Positions 16,713-25,995 of a stretch of DNA of 64,000 nucleotides are shown piece by piece. A model generated the notes under the pieces. The model made no database searches and was not told where the DNA came from. It saw only the letters and a program-made list of their open reading frames with translations. Each line of letters begins with the position of its first letter. The stretch's first letter is position 1. The position numbers and the translations under genes were made by a program. The stretch is from RGIG5612 sp050944475 (lineage in GTDB: Bacteria > Bacillota > Clostridia > Lachnospirales > Lachnospiraceae), in NCBI GenBank assembly GCA_050944475.1, contig JBMNRD010000002.1, forward strand, positions 1 to 64,000. Reading direction: 5' to 3'.

Positions 16713-17726
16713 TTGACTGTAGATAAAAAGACAATAATAGCTCTTGATGCAATGGGCGGTGACTATGCTCCGGCCGAAACGGTCAAGGGAGCGGTCAGTG
16801 CCGTTAATTCAGATTACAATGTCATTGTGAATCTCTTCGGTGACGAGGAAAAGATATGCAAAGAACTTGCAAATTATACATATGATAATAATCGTGTCAT
16901 TATTACCCATTCGGGGAGTGTAATTGAAACCAGCGAGCAGCCGGTGAAAGCAATTAAGAGCAAAAGGGACTCATCTTTGGTGATGGGCCTTTATGCTGTT
17001 AAAAACGGGGAAGCCGACGGACTGGTTTCCTGTGGGAATACCGGCGCTCTTTTAGTCGGCGGACAGACCATCATCGGCCGGCTCCCCGACATTGAAAGGG
17101 CGGCACTGGCATTTACCGTGCCTTCAATGACGGTTCCGGTTATGATTATAGATTGCGGGGCAAATGCCGATGCAAGACCGGAGATGCTGTTAAATTTTGC
17201 AAGAATGGCTTCTGTCTATAGAAAAAACATAGACGGGGTTGAAAATCCGCGAGTGGGTATTGTCAATATAGGTGAGGAGGAAGAAAAAGGAAATGTCCTC
17301 GTTAAGGAAACATTTCCTCTTTTAAGAGAATGCGAGTCCATCAACTTTGTCGGAAGTGTTGAGGCAAGAGGCCTTGCCGAAGGCAGTGTTGACGTGGCTG
17401 TGTGCGATGCTTTTGTTGGTAATATTATCCTTAAGACATATGAGGGAGTGTCAAGTTTTCTGTTGAGGCAACTCAAAGGTGTTTTGTTGAGCAGTCCGAA
17501 AACCAAACTCGGCGCGCTTCTGATTAATAAGGATTTGAAAGCAACATTGAAAAAATTCTCCCATGAGGAATACGGCGGTGCCCCTATGCTGGGTTTGAAA
17601 GCGCCGGTATTCAAAACACACGGCACATCCAAATCCGTGGAAATCAAAAATTCGATATTGCAATGCAAGGCTTATATAGAGGCCGGAGTTACCGGCAAGA
17701 TAGCCGACAGCATAACGAATGGTTAA
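16713..17726 (+). CDS. plsX: Phosphate acyltransferase PlsX
   Basis: The 337-residue enzyme makes acyl phosphate from acyl-ACP, feeding PlsY in phospholipid synthesis. Family blocks include IALDAMGGDYAP (residues about 8-19), SCGNTGALLV near residue 107 and the HEEYGGAPMLGL region near 280. The start is TTG at 16713 with GAGGAGG about 7 bases upstream, and the family start follows at once. acpP follows after 32 bases, as is typical. Confidence 0.96.
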   Translation: MTVDKKTIIALDAMGGDYAPAETVKGAVSAVNSDYNVIVNLFGDEEKICKELANYTYDNNRVIITHSGSVIETSEQPVKAIKSKRDSSLVMGLYAVKNGEADGLVSCGNTGALLVGGQTIIGRLPDIERAALAFTVPSMTVPVMIIDCGANADARPEMLLNFARMASVYRKNIDGVENPRVGIVNIGEEEEKGNVLVKETFPLLRECESINFVGSVEARGLAEGSVDVAVCDAFVGNIILKTYEGVSSFLLRQLKGVLLSSPKTKLGALLINKDLKATLKKFSHEEYGGAPMLGLKAPVFKTHGTSKSVEIKNSILQCKAYIEAGVTGKIADSITNG

Positions 17727-17758
17727 CAATGCGCCAAGGCGTAATTAGGAGGATATAA

Positions 17759-17992
17759 ATGGAATTTGAAAAATTGCAACAAATTATTGCGGAAGTACTT
17801 AATATTGAAGTTGAAAAGATTACGACAGAAACCAAGTTTATCGATGACCTGGGTGCGGATTCTCTGGATGTTTTCCAGATAATTCTTGCGATTGAGGAAA
17901 TGTTTGACATAAGCATTTCAGACAGCCAGGCAGAGACAATTATTACCGTAGGAGATGCTGTTTCGGCCATTAAAGATGCAGTAAATGAATAA
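17759..17992 (+). CDS. acpP: Acyl carrier protein
   Basis: The 77-residue protein carries acyl chains during fatty acid synthesis. The phosphopantetheine attachment motif GADSLD places the modified serine at residue 35, and the composition is strongly acidic. GGAGG lies 7 bases before ATG 17759. Its stop overlaps the start of rnc by 8 bases. Confidence 0.95.
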   Translation: MEFEKLQQIIAEVLNIEVEKITTETKFIDDLGADSLDVFQIILAIEEMFDISISDSQAETIITVGDAVSAIKDAVNE

Positions 17993-18668
17993 AAAATTTT
18001 CCGAACTGGAAATCATTATCGGTTATAGCTTCACCAACAAGCGGTATTTAGAAACCGCTCTGACTCATTCCTCTTATGTCAACGAGAGCAAGTGTAAATG
18101 CATTTCAAGCAATGAGCGGATGGAATTCTTTGGTGATGCTATAATCGAATTTTATGTCAGCGAATTTCTCTATGAAAATTTCAAAGACTTTCCCGAGGGT
18201 GACCTTACAAAGACCAGAGCTACCATGGTCTGCAGGCCGGGTCTGGCAGAGTGCGCGAAGAAGATAAGGCTCGGGGAGTTTATTTTAATGGGAAAAGGCG
18301 AGGAAAATTCCGGAGGACGGGACCGGGCATCGATTATTTCAGACGCCTTTGAGGCTCTTGTTGCGGCAATTTATCTTGACGGAGGCTGGGATAATACGCG
18401 TATTTTCCTTCAGAATCATCTTCTTGCCACACTGAAGGACAAGGAGATGTTCTACGACGCCAAGACAAGACTCCAGGAAATCATTCAGAAAGACAAAACA
18501 AATGAGCTTAAATACAGTTTGATTGAAGAAATCGGGCTGGTACATGAACGGACCTTTGTAGTTGCGGCTTTATTGAATGGTGTTGAAATAGGCAGGGGAA
18601 GCGGGCATTCCAAGAAGGAAGCCCAGCAGCATGCGGCAATGAATGCTATAGAGACGCTTAAAGAGTGA
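17985..18668 (+). CDS. rnc: Ribonuclease III
   Basis: The 227-residue enzyme cuts double-stranded RNA, including rRNA precursors. The nuclease signature NERMEFFGDAIIEF is at residues about 43-56, with a second acidic site in SDAFEALVAAIYLDGG, and a C-terminal double-stranded RNA-binding domain ends in SKKEAQQHAAMNA. No separate ribosome site is visible; the ATG at 17985 overlaps acpP, so translation is probably coupled. smc follows after 7 bases. Confidence 0.96.
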   Translation: MNKKFSELEIIIGYSFTNKRYLETALTHSSYVNESKCKCISSNERMEFFGDAIIEFYVSEFLYENFKDFPEGDLTKTRATMVCRPGLAECAKKIRLGEFILMGKGEENSGGRDRASIISDAFEALVAAIYLDGGWDNTRIFLQNHLLATLKDKEMFYDAKTRLQEIIQKDKTNELKYSLIEEIGLVHERTFVVAALLNGVEIGRGSGHSKKEAQQHAAMNAIETLKE

Positions 18669-18675
18669 GACAAAG

Positions 18676-21600
18676 ATGTATTTAAAAAGTATTGAAATCC
18701 ATGGTTTCAAATCGTTTGCAAATAAAATAAAATTTGAATTTCTCGACGGAATCACGGGAATCGTTGGACCTAACGGAAGCGGAAAAAGCAATGTTGCCGA
18801 TGCCGTCCGCTGGGTGCTTGGAGAACAAAAAGTTAAGCAGCTGCGCAGTTCCAAGATGGAGGATGTTATTTTTGCGGGAACTGCTGCAAGGAAACCCCAG
18901 GCATATGCCTTTGTGGCCATAACATTTGACAATTCCGACCATAAACTGCAGCTTGATTTTGATGAGATTACGGTCTCAAGAAGGGTTTACCGCTCCGGTG
19001 AAAGTGAATTCATGATAAACGGAACCGTATGCCGAATGAGGGATGTGCATGAGCTCTTTTACGACACGGGTATAGGCAAGGAGGGTTATTCCATCATCGG
19101 ACAGGGTCAGATTGACAAGATTCTTCAGGGAAGACCTGAAGACCGTCGCGAGTTGTTTGATGAGGCTGCCGGAATAGTAAAGTATAAAAAACGAAAAACA
19201 ATTGCTTTCAGAAAATTGGAAAATGAGCGACAGAATCTGATAAGGATAAATGATATACTCAGCGAACTGACAAAACAGGTGGGGCCGCTTAAGAGACAGT
19301 CCGAGGCTGCCTCAAAATTCATTTCCTATAAAGAAGAATTGAAGCTCTACGACATCAATCTATTTCTCATTGAAAACGGCGACATTCGTTTAAAGATTCG
19401 TGATTATGAGGAAAAGGAAAAAATTGCTTCAGACAGCCTGAATAAGGCAAAGGAAGAGTTTGAAAAAATGAAAGAGGGCTATGAGAAGGTCAGCACAGAT
19501 ATTCTTACCCTTGATGAACGGATAGAAGCCCTGAAGAACCGCATTACCCAAGCAAATATTGTTCGGGAAAGCATGACTGGACAGATAAATGTCCTGAATG
19601 AGCAAATCCATTCCGTAATGGAGGCAAAGGGGCAGTATAAGGAAAGACTTGAGGCACTTGGAGCTTCATTAAAAAGAGCCACGGATGAAAAGGCCCGGCT
19701 TGAAAACGAAAAACAGGCAAATCAGGAGGAACTGACAAAATCGGTGGAGGCCGCCGGACGGCTTGACAGTGAGATTCTTGACCTTCAGACCCGCGGGGAC
19801 GAGCTTGCAGCGCGTAGCGAGGAACTGAAGGAACAGCTAATTGACCTTTTGAGCGTCAAGGGCGAAATAAATGCCCGTATTGAAAGGCTTGCCGCACTTT
19901 CCGAGCAGATGAACAAAAAGCGTGAAGAACTGGCTGAAAGTCTGACCAGATTTTCAGCTAATCAAGCAGAGCAGGACGAGGCGGTTGACAAGCTGGGGAA
20001 GGAATATGATGAGGCGGAAAATAATGTAAAAAATCTCGAGGAGGATATTCGGCGCGGCGAGGAAAATTTGAGAAAGAATAACGCGGAAGCTGCCTCAGTT
20101 AACAAAGCCTTAGGACAGACAATGGAAGAGCTTCTGAAGAAAGAGGCGAGGCTTGAGTCTGTCAGGAACATCACCGAGCGCTATGAGGGTTACGGAAGCA
20201 GCATCCGGGAAATCATGAAGCTTAAGGATAAAGACCAGGGTATCCACGGTGTTGTCGCAGACATCATTAAGACCGAGAAAAAGTACGAGGTGGCCATTGA
20301 GACGGCTCTCGGCGGTAATATCCAGAATGTTGTCACGGACACCGAGGCTACAGCAAAGAATGCCATTGAATACCTGAAATCCAATAAGCTGGGACGGGCG
20401 ACATTCCTTCCGATCAAATCGGTTGTTGCAAGGTCCGAATTCCACAACGAGGAGGTTTTTGAGGAAAAGGGCGTTCTGGGTCTTGCAAGTTCACTTGTAG
20501 AAGTTTCCGACGAGTACAGGGGGGTGGCGAATTACCTTTTGGGGAGAATTCTTGTTGTCGATACAATTGAAAATGCCCTTTCTCTTGCCAGAAGGTACAA
20601 TTACTCTTTGATTATCGTAACCCTTGAAGGAGAGCTCCTAAGCAGGGGCGGTGCCATTACCGGCGGCACATATAAAAACAAATCCAACCTGTTGGGCAGG
20701 CGGCGTGAAATCGAGGAGCTTGAGGAGAAGATAAAGGCCAACAAAAAACAGCAGGAATCCTTGCAAAGACAATCAGCAGTGCGTGAGAAGGAACGATTGT
20801 CCATCGAGGAGGACCTTACCGCATTAAGAGGTCTCGTTCAGGAAAAAAGGATTTACTTTAATACCGTAAAAATCAACCTGGAGCAGGCAAAGGCCCGGCT
20901 TGAGGAAATAGATTCCGGATTTAAGCAGGTAAGTGCGCAAAACATTGAGCTGCAGCTGCAAGAGGGCAGCATGAGCACCCAAAACAGTGAGCTGAGGCAA
21001 GCTTTGGCAGACAATGCTGATGAAAGCGAGGGCATCAAGGAAGAGATAAACAGTCTGAATTTACAGATAAATGAGCTGAAGGAGCTTGAGGCCGTGAAGG
21101 TCGTTGAAAGGGAAGGTCTGAATTCGCAGTGCTCACTGTATTCCGGGCGTAACGGTGTTCTTGCCGATTCTCTTTCCAAGATTGCAAATGATATAATAAT
21201 TCTCAACGGGGAAATTGAAAAGATTAACAACAATGATCTCAGCGGCAACTCAGATGTTCAATCAAGACAACAGAGAATTGACGAAATAACGGAGGCTATT
21301 GACCGTGCTGACAGTGAGGTGATTTCTTTCGGACAGGAACTTGCCCTGCTGGAAGGAGAGAAGGAGCAATGCACCGGTTCACACAGGGAATACATTGACA
21401 AAAGAGAAGCATTTGTTTCGGAAATAGCCGAGTTGGATAAGGAAGTGTTCAGGCTGTCCCAGCTGAGGGAAAAGTTAGAGGAGCGTTTCGAAAGCAAGTC
21501 CTCGTACATCTGGGAGGAATATGAGCTGACCTACAATACGGCTATTGCATTAAAGAATGACGAGCTGACCAATCTTCGGGAAATCCGGGAAAAGATTGCT

Positions 21601-22242
21601 GACCTGAAAAACAGCATTAAGAGTTTGGGAACCATAAATGTTGCCGCCATTGAGGAGTATAAGGAAGTCCGGGAACGTTATGAGTTCATGACAAACCAGC
21701 GCGACGACCTTCAAAAAGCGGAAGCAGACCTTTTAAAGATTATCAAGGATTTAGACCGTGAAATGAAAAAGCGGTTCAGAGCCGAGTTCAAAAAGATTCA
21801 GGCTGAATTCAGCAAGGTCTTTGCTGAAATGTTCGGCGGCGGAACAGGTACAATAGAGCTTGAGGAGGATGTAGATGTTCTTGATGCGGGCATTACTATC
21901 ATCGCTCAGCCTCCGGGCAAGAAACTGCAGAACATGATGCAGCTCTCAGGCGGTGAAAAGGCGCTGACCGCCATAGCCGTTCTGTTTGCTATCCAAAACC
22001 TTAAGCCGTCTCCCTTCTGTATCCTTGATGAGATTGAAGTGGCTCTTGATGATTCAAACATCGGACGATTTGCAGATTACCTGCAAAAGCTGGCAAATGA
22101 TACCCAGTTTATTATCATTACCCACAGGAAGGGCACTATGGAGGCGGCTGACAGGCTGTATGGAATCACTATGCAGGAGAAAGGTGTCTCGACTCTTGTT
22201 TCCGTCAATTTTGAGGATTACGATGAAGAGGAAATGACATAA
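18676..22242 (+). CDS. smc: Chromosome segregation protein SMC
   Basis: The 1188-residue ATPase has the usual SMC layout: N-terminal Walker A GPNGSGKSN (residues about 32-40), a long coiled coil, a globular hinge about residues 510-680, a second coiled coil, and a C-terminal head with the signature LSGGEKALTA and Walker B CILDEIEVALDD. It forms condensin with ScpA and ScpB, both encoded at 778-2110. Length matches bacterial SMC. It is the fourth gene of the plsX operon, and rnhB overlaps its stop by one base. Confidence 0.98.
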   Translation: MYLKSIEIHGFKSFANKIKFEFLDGITGIVGPNGSGKSNVADAVRWVLGEQKVKQLRSSKMEDVIFAGTAARKPQAYAFVAITFDNSDHKLQLDFDEITVSRRVYRSGESEFMINGTVCRMRDVHELFYDTGIGKEGYSIIGQGQIDKILQGRPEDRRELFDEAAGIVKYKKRKTIAFRKLENERQNLIRINDILSELTKQVGPLKRQSEAASKFISYKEELKLYDINLFLIENGDIRLKIRDYEEKEKIASDSLNKAKEEFEKMKEGYEKVSTDILTLDERIEALKNRITQANIVRESMTGQINVLNEQIHSVMEAKGQYKERLEALGASLKRATDEKARLENEKQANQEELTKSVEAAGRLDSEILDLQTRGDELAARSEELKEQLIDLLSVKGEINARIERLAALSEQMNKKREELAESLTRFSANQAEQDEAVDKLGKEYDEAENNVKNLEEDIRRGEENLRKNNAEAASVNKALGQTMEELLKKEARLESVRNITERYEGYGSSIREIMKLKDKDQGIHGVVADIIKTEKKYEVAIETALGGNIQNVVTDTEATAKNAIEYLKSNKLGRATFLPIKSVVARSEFHNEEVFEEKGVLGLASSLVEVSDEYRGVANYLLGRILVVDTIENALSLARRYNYSLIIVTLEGELLSRGGAITGGTYKNKSNLLGRRREIEELEEKIKANKKQQESLQRQSAVREKERLSIEEDLTALRGLVQEKRIYFNTVKINLEQAKARLEEIDSGFKQVSAQNIELQLQEGSMSTQNSELRQALADNADESEGIKEEINSLNLQINELKELEAVKVVEREGLNSQCSLYSGRNGVLADSLSKIANDIIILNGEIEKINNNDLSGNSDVQSRQQRIDEITEAIDRADSEVISFGQELALLEGEKEQCTGSHREYIDKREAFVSEIAELDKEVFRLSQLREKLEERFESKSSYIWEEYELTYNTAIALKNDELTNLREIREKIADLKNSIKSLGTINVAAIEEYKEVRERYEFMTNQRDDLQKAEADLLKIIKDLDREMKKRFRAEFKKIQAEFSKVFAEMFGGGTGTIELEEDVDVLDAGITIIAQPPGKKLQNMMQLSGGEKALTAIAVLFAIQNLKPSPFCILDEIEVALDDSNIGRFADYLQKLANDTQFIIITHRKGTMEAADRLYGITMQEKGVSTLVSVNFEDYDEEEMT

Positions 22243-22898
22243 TGACAAAAAAGGAAGAGGCCGAACTGAAAAAGGCCGCCCGCCTGAATGCCGAAAGAAT
22301 CCGCATAGACGCGATGACGGAGTATGAGAGACAGTACGCTTTTTACGGATTAATCTGCGGGGTAGATGAAGCAGGTCGCGGTCCGCTTGCAGGGCCTGTT
22401 GTGGCCGGGGCCGTAATACTTGACCCGGATGTGGAAATCCTTTATCTTAACGATTCAAAGAAACTCTCCGAAAAACGCCGGGAGGAGTTGTATGAACAAA
22501 TTATGGAAAAGGCCGTAGCTGTCGGCGTTGGGATTATCAGCAGCGGTGAGATAGATGAAATAAACATACTTCAGGCAACATATAAGGCAATGCGTGAGGC
22601 CGTTTTGCGACTGAAGATTGAGCCCGGCTTTATCATAGCAGACGCTGTAACCATTCCGGGAATCGACATCCCTCAGACTGCGATAGTGAAAGGGGATGAA
22701 AAAAGCGTCTCCATCGCCGCGGCCAGCATCATAGCAAAGGTTACAAGGGACAGGCTTTGCCTTGATTATGACAGGCTGTACCCGGGATACGGTTTTGCGT
22801 CTCATAAGGGCTATGGAACCGCCGCTCATATTGAGGCTATCAAAAAATACGGGCCGCTGGATATTCACAGACAGACATTCATTCATAAATACATTTGA
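22242..22898 (+). CDS. rnhB: Ribonuclease HII
   Basis: The 218-residue enzyme removes RNA from RNA-DNA hybrids and starts excision of single ribonucleotides. Catalytic acidic residues are in GVDEAGRGPLAG (DE pair), the IIADAV segment (Asp) and TRDRLCLDYDRLYP (Asp). An N-terminal extension of about 40 mostly helical, charged residues precedes the catalytic core. ATG 22242 overlaps the smc stop (TAATG). Confidence 0.96.
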   Translation: MTKKEEAELKKAARLNAERIRIDAMTEYERQYAFYGLICGVDEAGRGPLAGPVVAGAVILDPDVEILYLNDSKKLSEKRREELYEQIMEKAVAVGVGIISSGEIDEINILQATYKAMREAVLRLKIEPGFIIADAVTIPGIDIPQTAIVKGDEKSVSIAAASIIAKVTRDRLCLDYDRLYPGYGFASHKGYGTAAHIEAIKKYGPLDIHRQTFIHKYI

Positions 22899-22902
22899 AA
22901 GG

Positions 22903-22926
22903 CCGGGCCGAAAGGGCCCGGTTTTG
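22903..22926 (+). terminator. Intrinsic terminator after rnhB
   Basis: A 7-bp all-GC stem (22903-22909 with 22915-22921), loop GAAAG, is followed by TTTTGTATT. It would end the plsX-acpP-rnc-smc-rnhB transcript, with some read-through to yraN. Confidence 0.75.
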
Positions 22927-22994
22927 TATTATGTATTACAAACGGCGCATTTCAACAAACGGCGCATTGCCGGAAAATATCATAAAGGAGTCAT

Positions 22995-23342
22995 ATGACA
23001 AATAACAAAAGGGCAATCGGGAAAGACTACGAGGAACAGGCATGCAAATATCTTGTCGAGGCGGGAATGGAGATACTTGAGAGAAATTACCGCAAAAGGA
23101 CAGGCGAGATAGATATCATTGCAAGAGACGGAGAATATATAGTATTTATCGAAGTTAAGTTCAGGTCTTCAACAGAGCGGGGCGGAGCGTTTTATGCAAT
23201 TTCCCGAAAGAAAAAGCAAACTATCGACAAGGTGGCCATGTGGTTTCTTTGTGAAAGAGAAATTCCCTTAAACTCACTTTGCCGTTTTGATGCCGTATTG
23301 ATAGACGGCAGTGAAATAAGTCATGTAAAAAACGCCTGGTAA
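22995..23342 (+). CDS. YraN family protein (UPF0102)
   Basis: The 115-residue protein has the restriction-endonuclease-like core GEIDIIARDGEYIVFIEVK, with the Asp and the E-x-K that define the family's possible nuclease site. YraN proteins commonly sit next to rnhB. The function is not settled, though a DNA-processing role is suspected. AAAGGAG lies 5 bases before ATG 22995. It converges on trhA with an 8-bp gap. Confidence 0.9.
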   Translation: MTNNKRAIGKDYEEQACKYLVEAGMEILERNYRKRTGEIDIIARDGEYIVFIEVKFRSSTERGGAFYAISRKKKQTIDKVAMWFLCEREIPLNSLCRFDAVLIDGSEISHVKNAW

Positions 23343-23350
23343 CTTTCCGC

Positions 23351-24001
23351 CTATATCACATACAGGTATATGGAAAAGAAAAAGAATATACTTGCTCCGA
23401 GCACAAAAAAATGAAAAACGGAGTGTATGTATTTTATTTTTTTCCCGATAATGTAAAAAAGGGCGCCTATGGTATAGAGACCTCCGGCAATCAGCATTAG
23501 CACTACGCCGCCCTTTTCGATAGAACTGACAAGGCTTTTGAAGGAGAAGATAATCATCCATCCCATGATTATGTAAAGAATCATAGATACCACTCTATAT
23601 TTATACATATTAATTGCATTGAGGATAACCCCTAATATGCCGCAGCTCAGGTTAATGCACCAAATTATCAGGCCCAGGGGTGCGGGCAGTGCAATGAGAC
23701 AATAGGGAGTGTAAGTCCCTACAATCAGAAGGTAGATACTGCAGTGGTCAAGAATTCTGAGAATTCTTTTTGCCTTGCCTGCCTTAAGCGCATGGTAAAG
23801 TGTGGATACGGTGTAGAGTATTATTGACATGCTGCCATACAGGGAACAGGCAATAATTGCCTTTGCGCTGTGATGCCGGGAGGCGGATATGACGCAAAGC
23901 ACCAGCGCGACTACGGAAAGAACGGCTCCGATTCCGTGGCTGACAGCGTTGATTAATTCCTCTGACAGGCTGTAATTTGGGATAGTAATGTTTTTTTTCA
24001 T
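23351..24001 (-). CDS. trhA: Hemolysin III family membrane protein (TrhA/PAQR-like)
   Basis: The 216-residue protein has seven predicted hydrophobic segments and the family motifs SHGIGA near residue 23, STLYHA, DHCSIYLLIVGTYTP and a C-terminal HFFVLGAS. The conserved His and Asp residues bind zinc in the PAQR superfamily. Members are linked to membrane energetics and lipid homeostasis rather than proven hemolysis. ATG at 24001 (minus strand) is chosen for its AGGA site 4 bases upstream; an in-frame ATG at 24031 is possible but its purine run is too close. Confidence 0.88.
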   Translation of the reverse strand: MKKNITIPNYSLSEELINAVSHGIGAVLSVVALVLCVISASRHHSAKAIIACSLYGSMSIILYTVSTLYHALKAGKAKRILRILDHCSIYLLIVGTYTPYCLIALPAPLGLIIWCINLSCGILGVILNAINMYKYRVVSMILYIIMGWMIIFSFKSLVSSIEKGGVVLMLIAGGLYTIGALFYIIGKKIKYIHSVFHFFVLGASIFFFFSIYLYVI

Positions 24002-24064
24002 ATTTTCCTGTTTTTCGGAAGGATTAAACATGCCTTCTCTGATATATAGTCTCAATAATAAGAT

Positions 24065-24092
24065 AATATAGTAATCTATATTCGGATTGCAA
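24065..24092 (-). promoter_or_regulatory. Promoter of trhA
   Basis: On the minus strand TTGCAA (24092-24087) and TATATT (24070-24065) are 16 bases apart, giving a leader of about 55 bases. Confidence 0.6.
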
Positions 24093-24122
24093 GAAAAATG
24101 AACATAAATATATAAATAAAAA

Positions 24123-24150
24123 TTGACGAATGAAATAATTGTGGTATAAT
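24123..24150 (+). promoter_or_regulatory. Promoter of rpsU
   Basis: TTGACG (24123-24128) and TATAAT (24145-24150) are 16 bases apart, a strong sigma-A promoter diverging from trhA. Confidence 0.85.
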
Positions 24151-24222
24151 GCCTATGTTCGCTAAAAATAAGAGCGGATAGGAGATAAAGAATAAGCAAT
24201 GGAGGGGGGTTAGTTCCGGCTT

Positions 24223-24399
24223 ATGTCTAATGTAGTAGTAAAAGAAAACGAATCTTTGGATAGTGCATTACGTCGTTTTAAGAGAAATTGCGCCAAAGCA
24301 GGTATCCAGCAGGAGATCCGCAAAAGAGAATATTACGAGAAGCCAAGCGTAAAGCGCAAGAAAAAGTCTGAAGCGGCCAGAAAACGCAAATACAATTAA
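24223..24399 (+). CDS. rpsU: 30S ribosomal protein S21
   Basis: The 58-residue basic protein reads MSNVVVKENESLDSALRRF at its start and ends in a Lys/Arg-rich tail, both classical for S21. ATG 24223 is fixed by family similarity. The only strong purine run (GGAGGGGGG at 24201-24209) ends 13 bases upstream, a longer gap than usual. It has its own promoter and terminator. Confidence 0.96.
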   Translation: MSNVVVKENESLDSALRRFKRNCAKAGIQQEIRKREYYEKPSVKRKKKSEAARKRKYN

Positions 24400-24405
24400 G
24401 TTTTC

Positions 24406-24435
24406 AAAGAACCGGTATACGTATCGGTTCTTTTT
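24406..24435 (+). terminator. Intrinsic terminator after rpsU
   Basis: A 9-bp stem (24406-24414 with 24425-24433), with further weak pairing inside, runs into TTTTT. The next promoter overlaps its end. Confidence 0.85.
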
Positions 24436-24436
24436 A

Positions 24437-24445
24437 TGTTATAAT
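24437..24445 (+). promoter_or_regulatory. Extended -10 promoter of phoH
   Basis: TGTTATAAT directly follows the rpsU terminator. The -35 region would fall inside the terminator hairpin and shows no match, so the extended -10 would have to carry recognition. Confidence 0.55.
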
Positions 24446-24501
24446 CCTTGAAATGCCGGGCAGATTACTGCACGAAAAAAGGACTGTTAAGGGGAATATA
24501 T

Positions 24502-25503
24502 TTGAGCACCATAGATTCAACAATAGAGCTGCCGGCCTCCGACATAAAGGAAATTTTCGGGGAGTATGATGAGCATATCAGAAAAATAGAAAAGGCCTTT
24601 CATGTATCCGTTATTTCCCGTGACGGCGGAATCAGGATTGTGGGCGGAGAAGCGGAGGTCAAAAGGACGGCACGGATAATCAATGATCTGGCCCTGCTTG
24701 TTCAAAACGGCGGCTCCGTAACCGCCCTAAGCGTTGATTATGTCATTTCTCTCGCCAAAAATGATGATAACGGCCGGATACACGAGCTGGACGGTGAGAT
24801 TATTTGCCATACCGTATACGGCCGTCCTATCAAGCCCAAAACCTTTAATCAGAAGATCTATATTGATAAAATCCGTGATAACATGATTGTTTTCGGGTTG
24901 GGACCTGCGGGCACGGGAAAGACATATCTGGCCATGGCCATGGCTATTAATGCCTTCAAGAAAGGCGATGTAGGGCGGATTATCATGACAAGACCCGCCA
25001 TTGAAGCCGGAGAACACTTGGGCTTTCTGCCCGGTGACTTGCAAAGCAAGGTTGACCCATATCTCAGGCCGCTTTATGATGCCATCTACCAGATTATGGG
25101 GCCGGAAAGTTATATCACTAATGCCGAAAAAGGACTGATTGAGGTCGCGCCGCTTGCTTATATGAGGGGACGAACCTTGGATAATGCCTTTATTATTCTT
25201 GATGAGGCCCAGAATACTACGCCTGCACAGATGAAGATGTTTCTTACCCGTATAGGCTTCGGCTCGAAGGTTGTTATTACAGGTGACCAGACTCAAAAAG
25301 ACCTGCCTGCGGGACAGATATCAGGGCTTGATGTTGCCGTGAAAGTGCTTGAGCATGTCGAAAACGACATTGCCATAGTCCGCCTGACAAATGTTGACGT
25401 TGTGCGCCATCCGGTAGTACAAAGGATTGTCGTAGCTTATGAAGAATACGAAAAGAAACAGCATCAAAAAGCCGGGGATAAGGAAGCAAGGAAGGGCAAA
25501 TGA
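24502..25503 (+). CDS. phoH: PhoH family ATPase
   Basis: The 333-residue protein has an N-terminal KH-like region and a C-terminal P-loop ATPase domain with GPAGTGKTYLA near residue 135 and LDEAQNTTPAQMKMFLTRIG near residue 233. PhoH proteins are thought to act on RNA, and the pairing with ybeY supports a role in rRNA or RNA quality control. TTG at 24502 is chosen because AAGGGG is 7 bases upstream. Its stop overlaps ybeY as ATGA. Confidence 0.93.
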   Translation: MSTIDSTIELPASDIKEIFGEYDEHIRKIEKAFHVSVISRDGGIRIVGGEAEVKRTARIINDLALLVQNGGSVTALSVDYVISLAKNDDNGRIHELDGEIICHTVYGRPIKPKTFNQKIYIDKIRDNMIVFGLGPAGTGKTYLAMAMAINAFKKGDVGRIIMTRPAIEAGEHLGFLPGDLQSKVDPYLRPLYDAIYQIMGPESYITNAEKGLIEVAPLAYMRGRTLDNAFIILDEAQNTTPAQMKMFLTRIGFGSKVVITGDQTQKDLPAGQISGLDVAVKVLEHVENDIAIVRLTNVDVVRHPVVQRIVVAYEEYEKKQHQKAGDKEARKGK

Positions 25504-25973
25504 TATATATAGAAAAAGAAACAGACACTCTTTTTGATTTTCCTGATTACGACCGGATTATCATTCAGGCAGTGGAGACTGTTTTCGAGGATAAAAATCT
25601 TCCCGCCTTTCTGGATGTCAATGTACTTATTGTCGACCCCGCGGAAATGAAGAAAATTAATAATGATGCCCGCGGAGAGGACAGCGTGACGGACGTGCTT
25701 TCCTTTCCTTATTTTGATTACAATACTCCCGGGGTTTTTGAGGAAGAAATAGAAGAAGAATATGAGAATATTCTGGGTGACATAATTATCTGTGCAGAAA
25801 AGGTAATCCGTCAGGCGGAGGAATACGGCCACGAGCAGATGAGAGAATTGTCTTTCCTGATTGTGCATAGTATGTTACACTTAATCGGTTATGACCACAT
25901 TGAAGAAGAGGACAGTGCTCTTATGATGACGGAAGAAAAGAGACTGATGGGGATTATCGGAATTCCGAGATAG
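25500..25973 (+). CDS. ybeY: rRNA maturation endoribonuclease YbeY
   Basis: The 157-residue metalloprotein is involved in 16S rRNA 3' maturation and ribosome quality control. The zinc motif HSMLHLIGYDH is near residue 123; the usual second residue is Gly, here Ser, but all three metal His residues are present. The SVTDVLSFPY block is near residue 62. It overlaps phoH by 4 bases. In many relatives dgkA and era follow; here a flippase gene does. Confidence 0.95.
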   Translation: MIYIEKETDTLFDFPDYDRIIIQAVETVFEDKNLPAFLDVNVLIVDPAEMKKINNDARGEDSVTDVLSFPYFDYNTPGVFEEEIEEEYENILGDIIICAEKVIRQAEEYGHEQMRELSFLIVHSMLHLIGYDHIEEEDSALMMTEEKRLMGIIGIPR

Positions 25974-25995
25974 AATTCCGTGTATAGAGGGGCAA

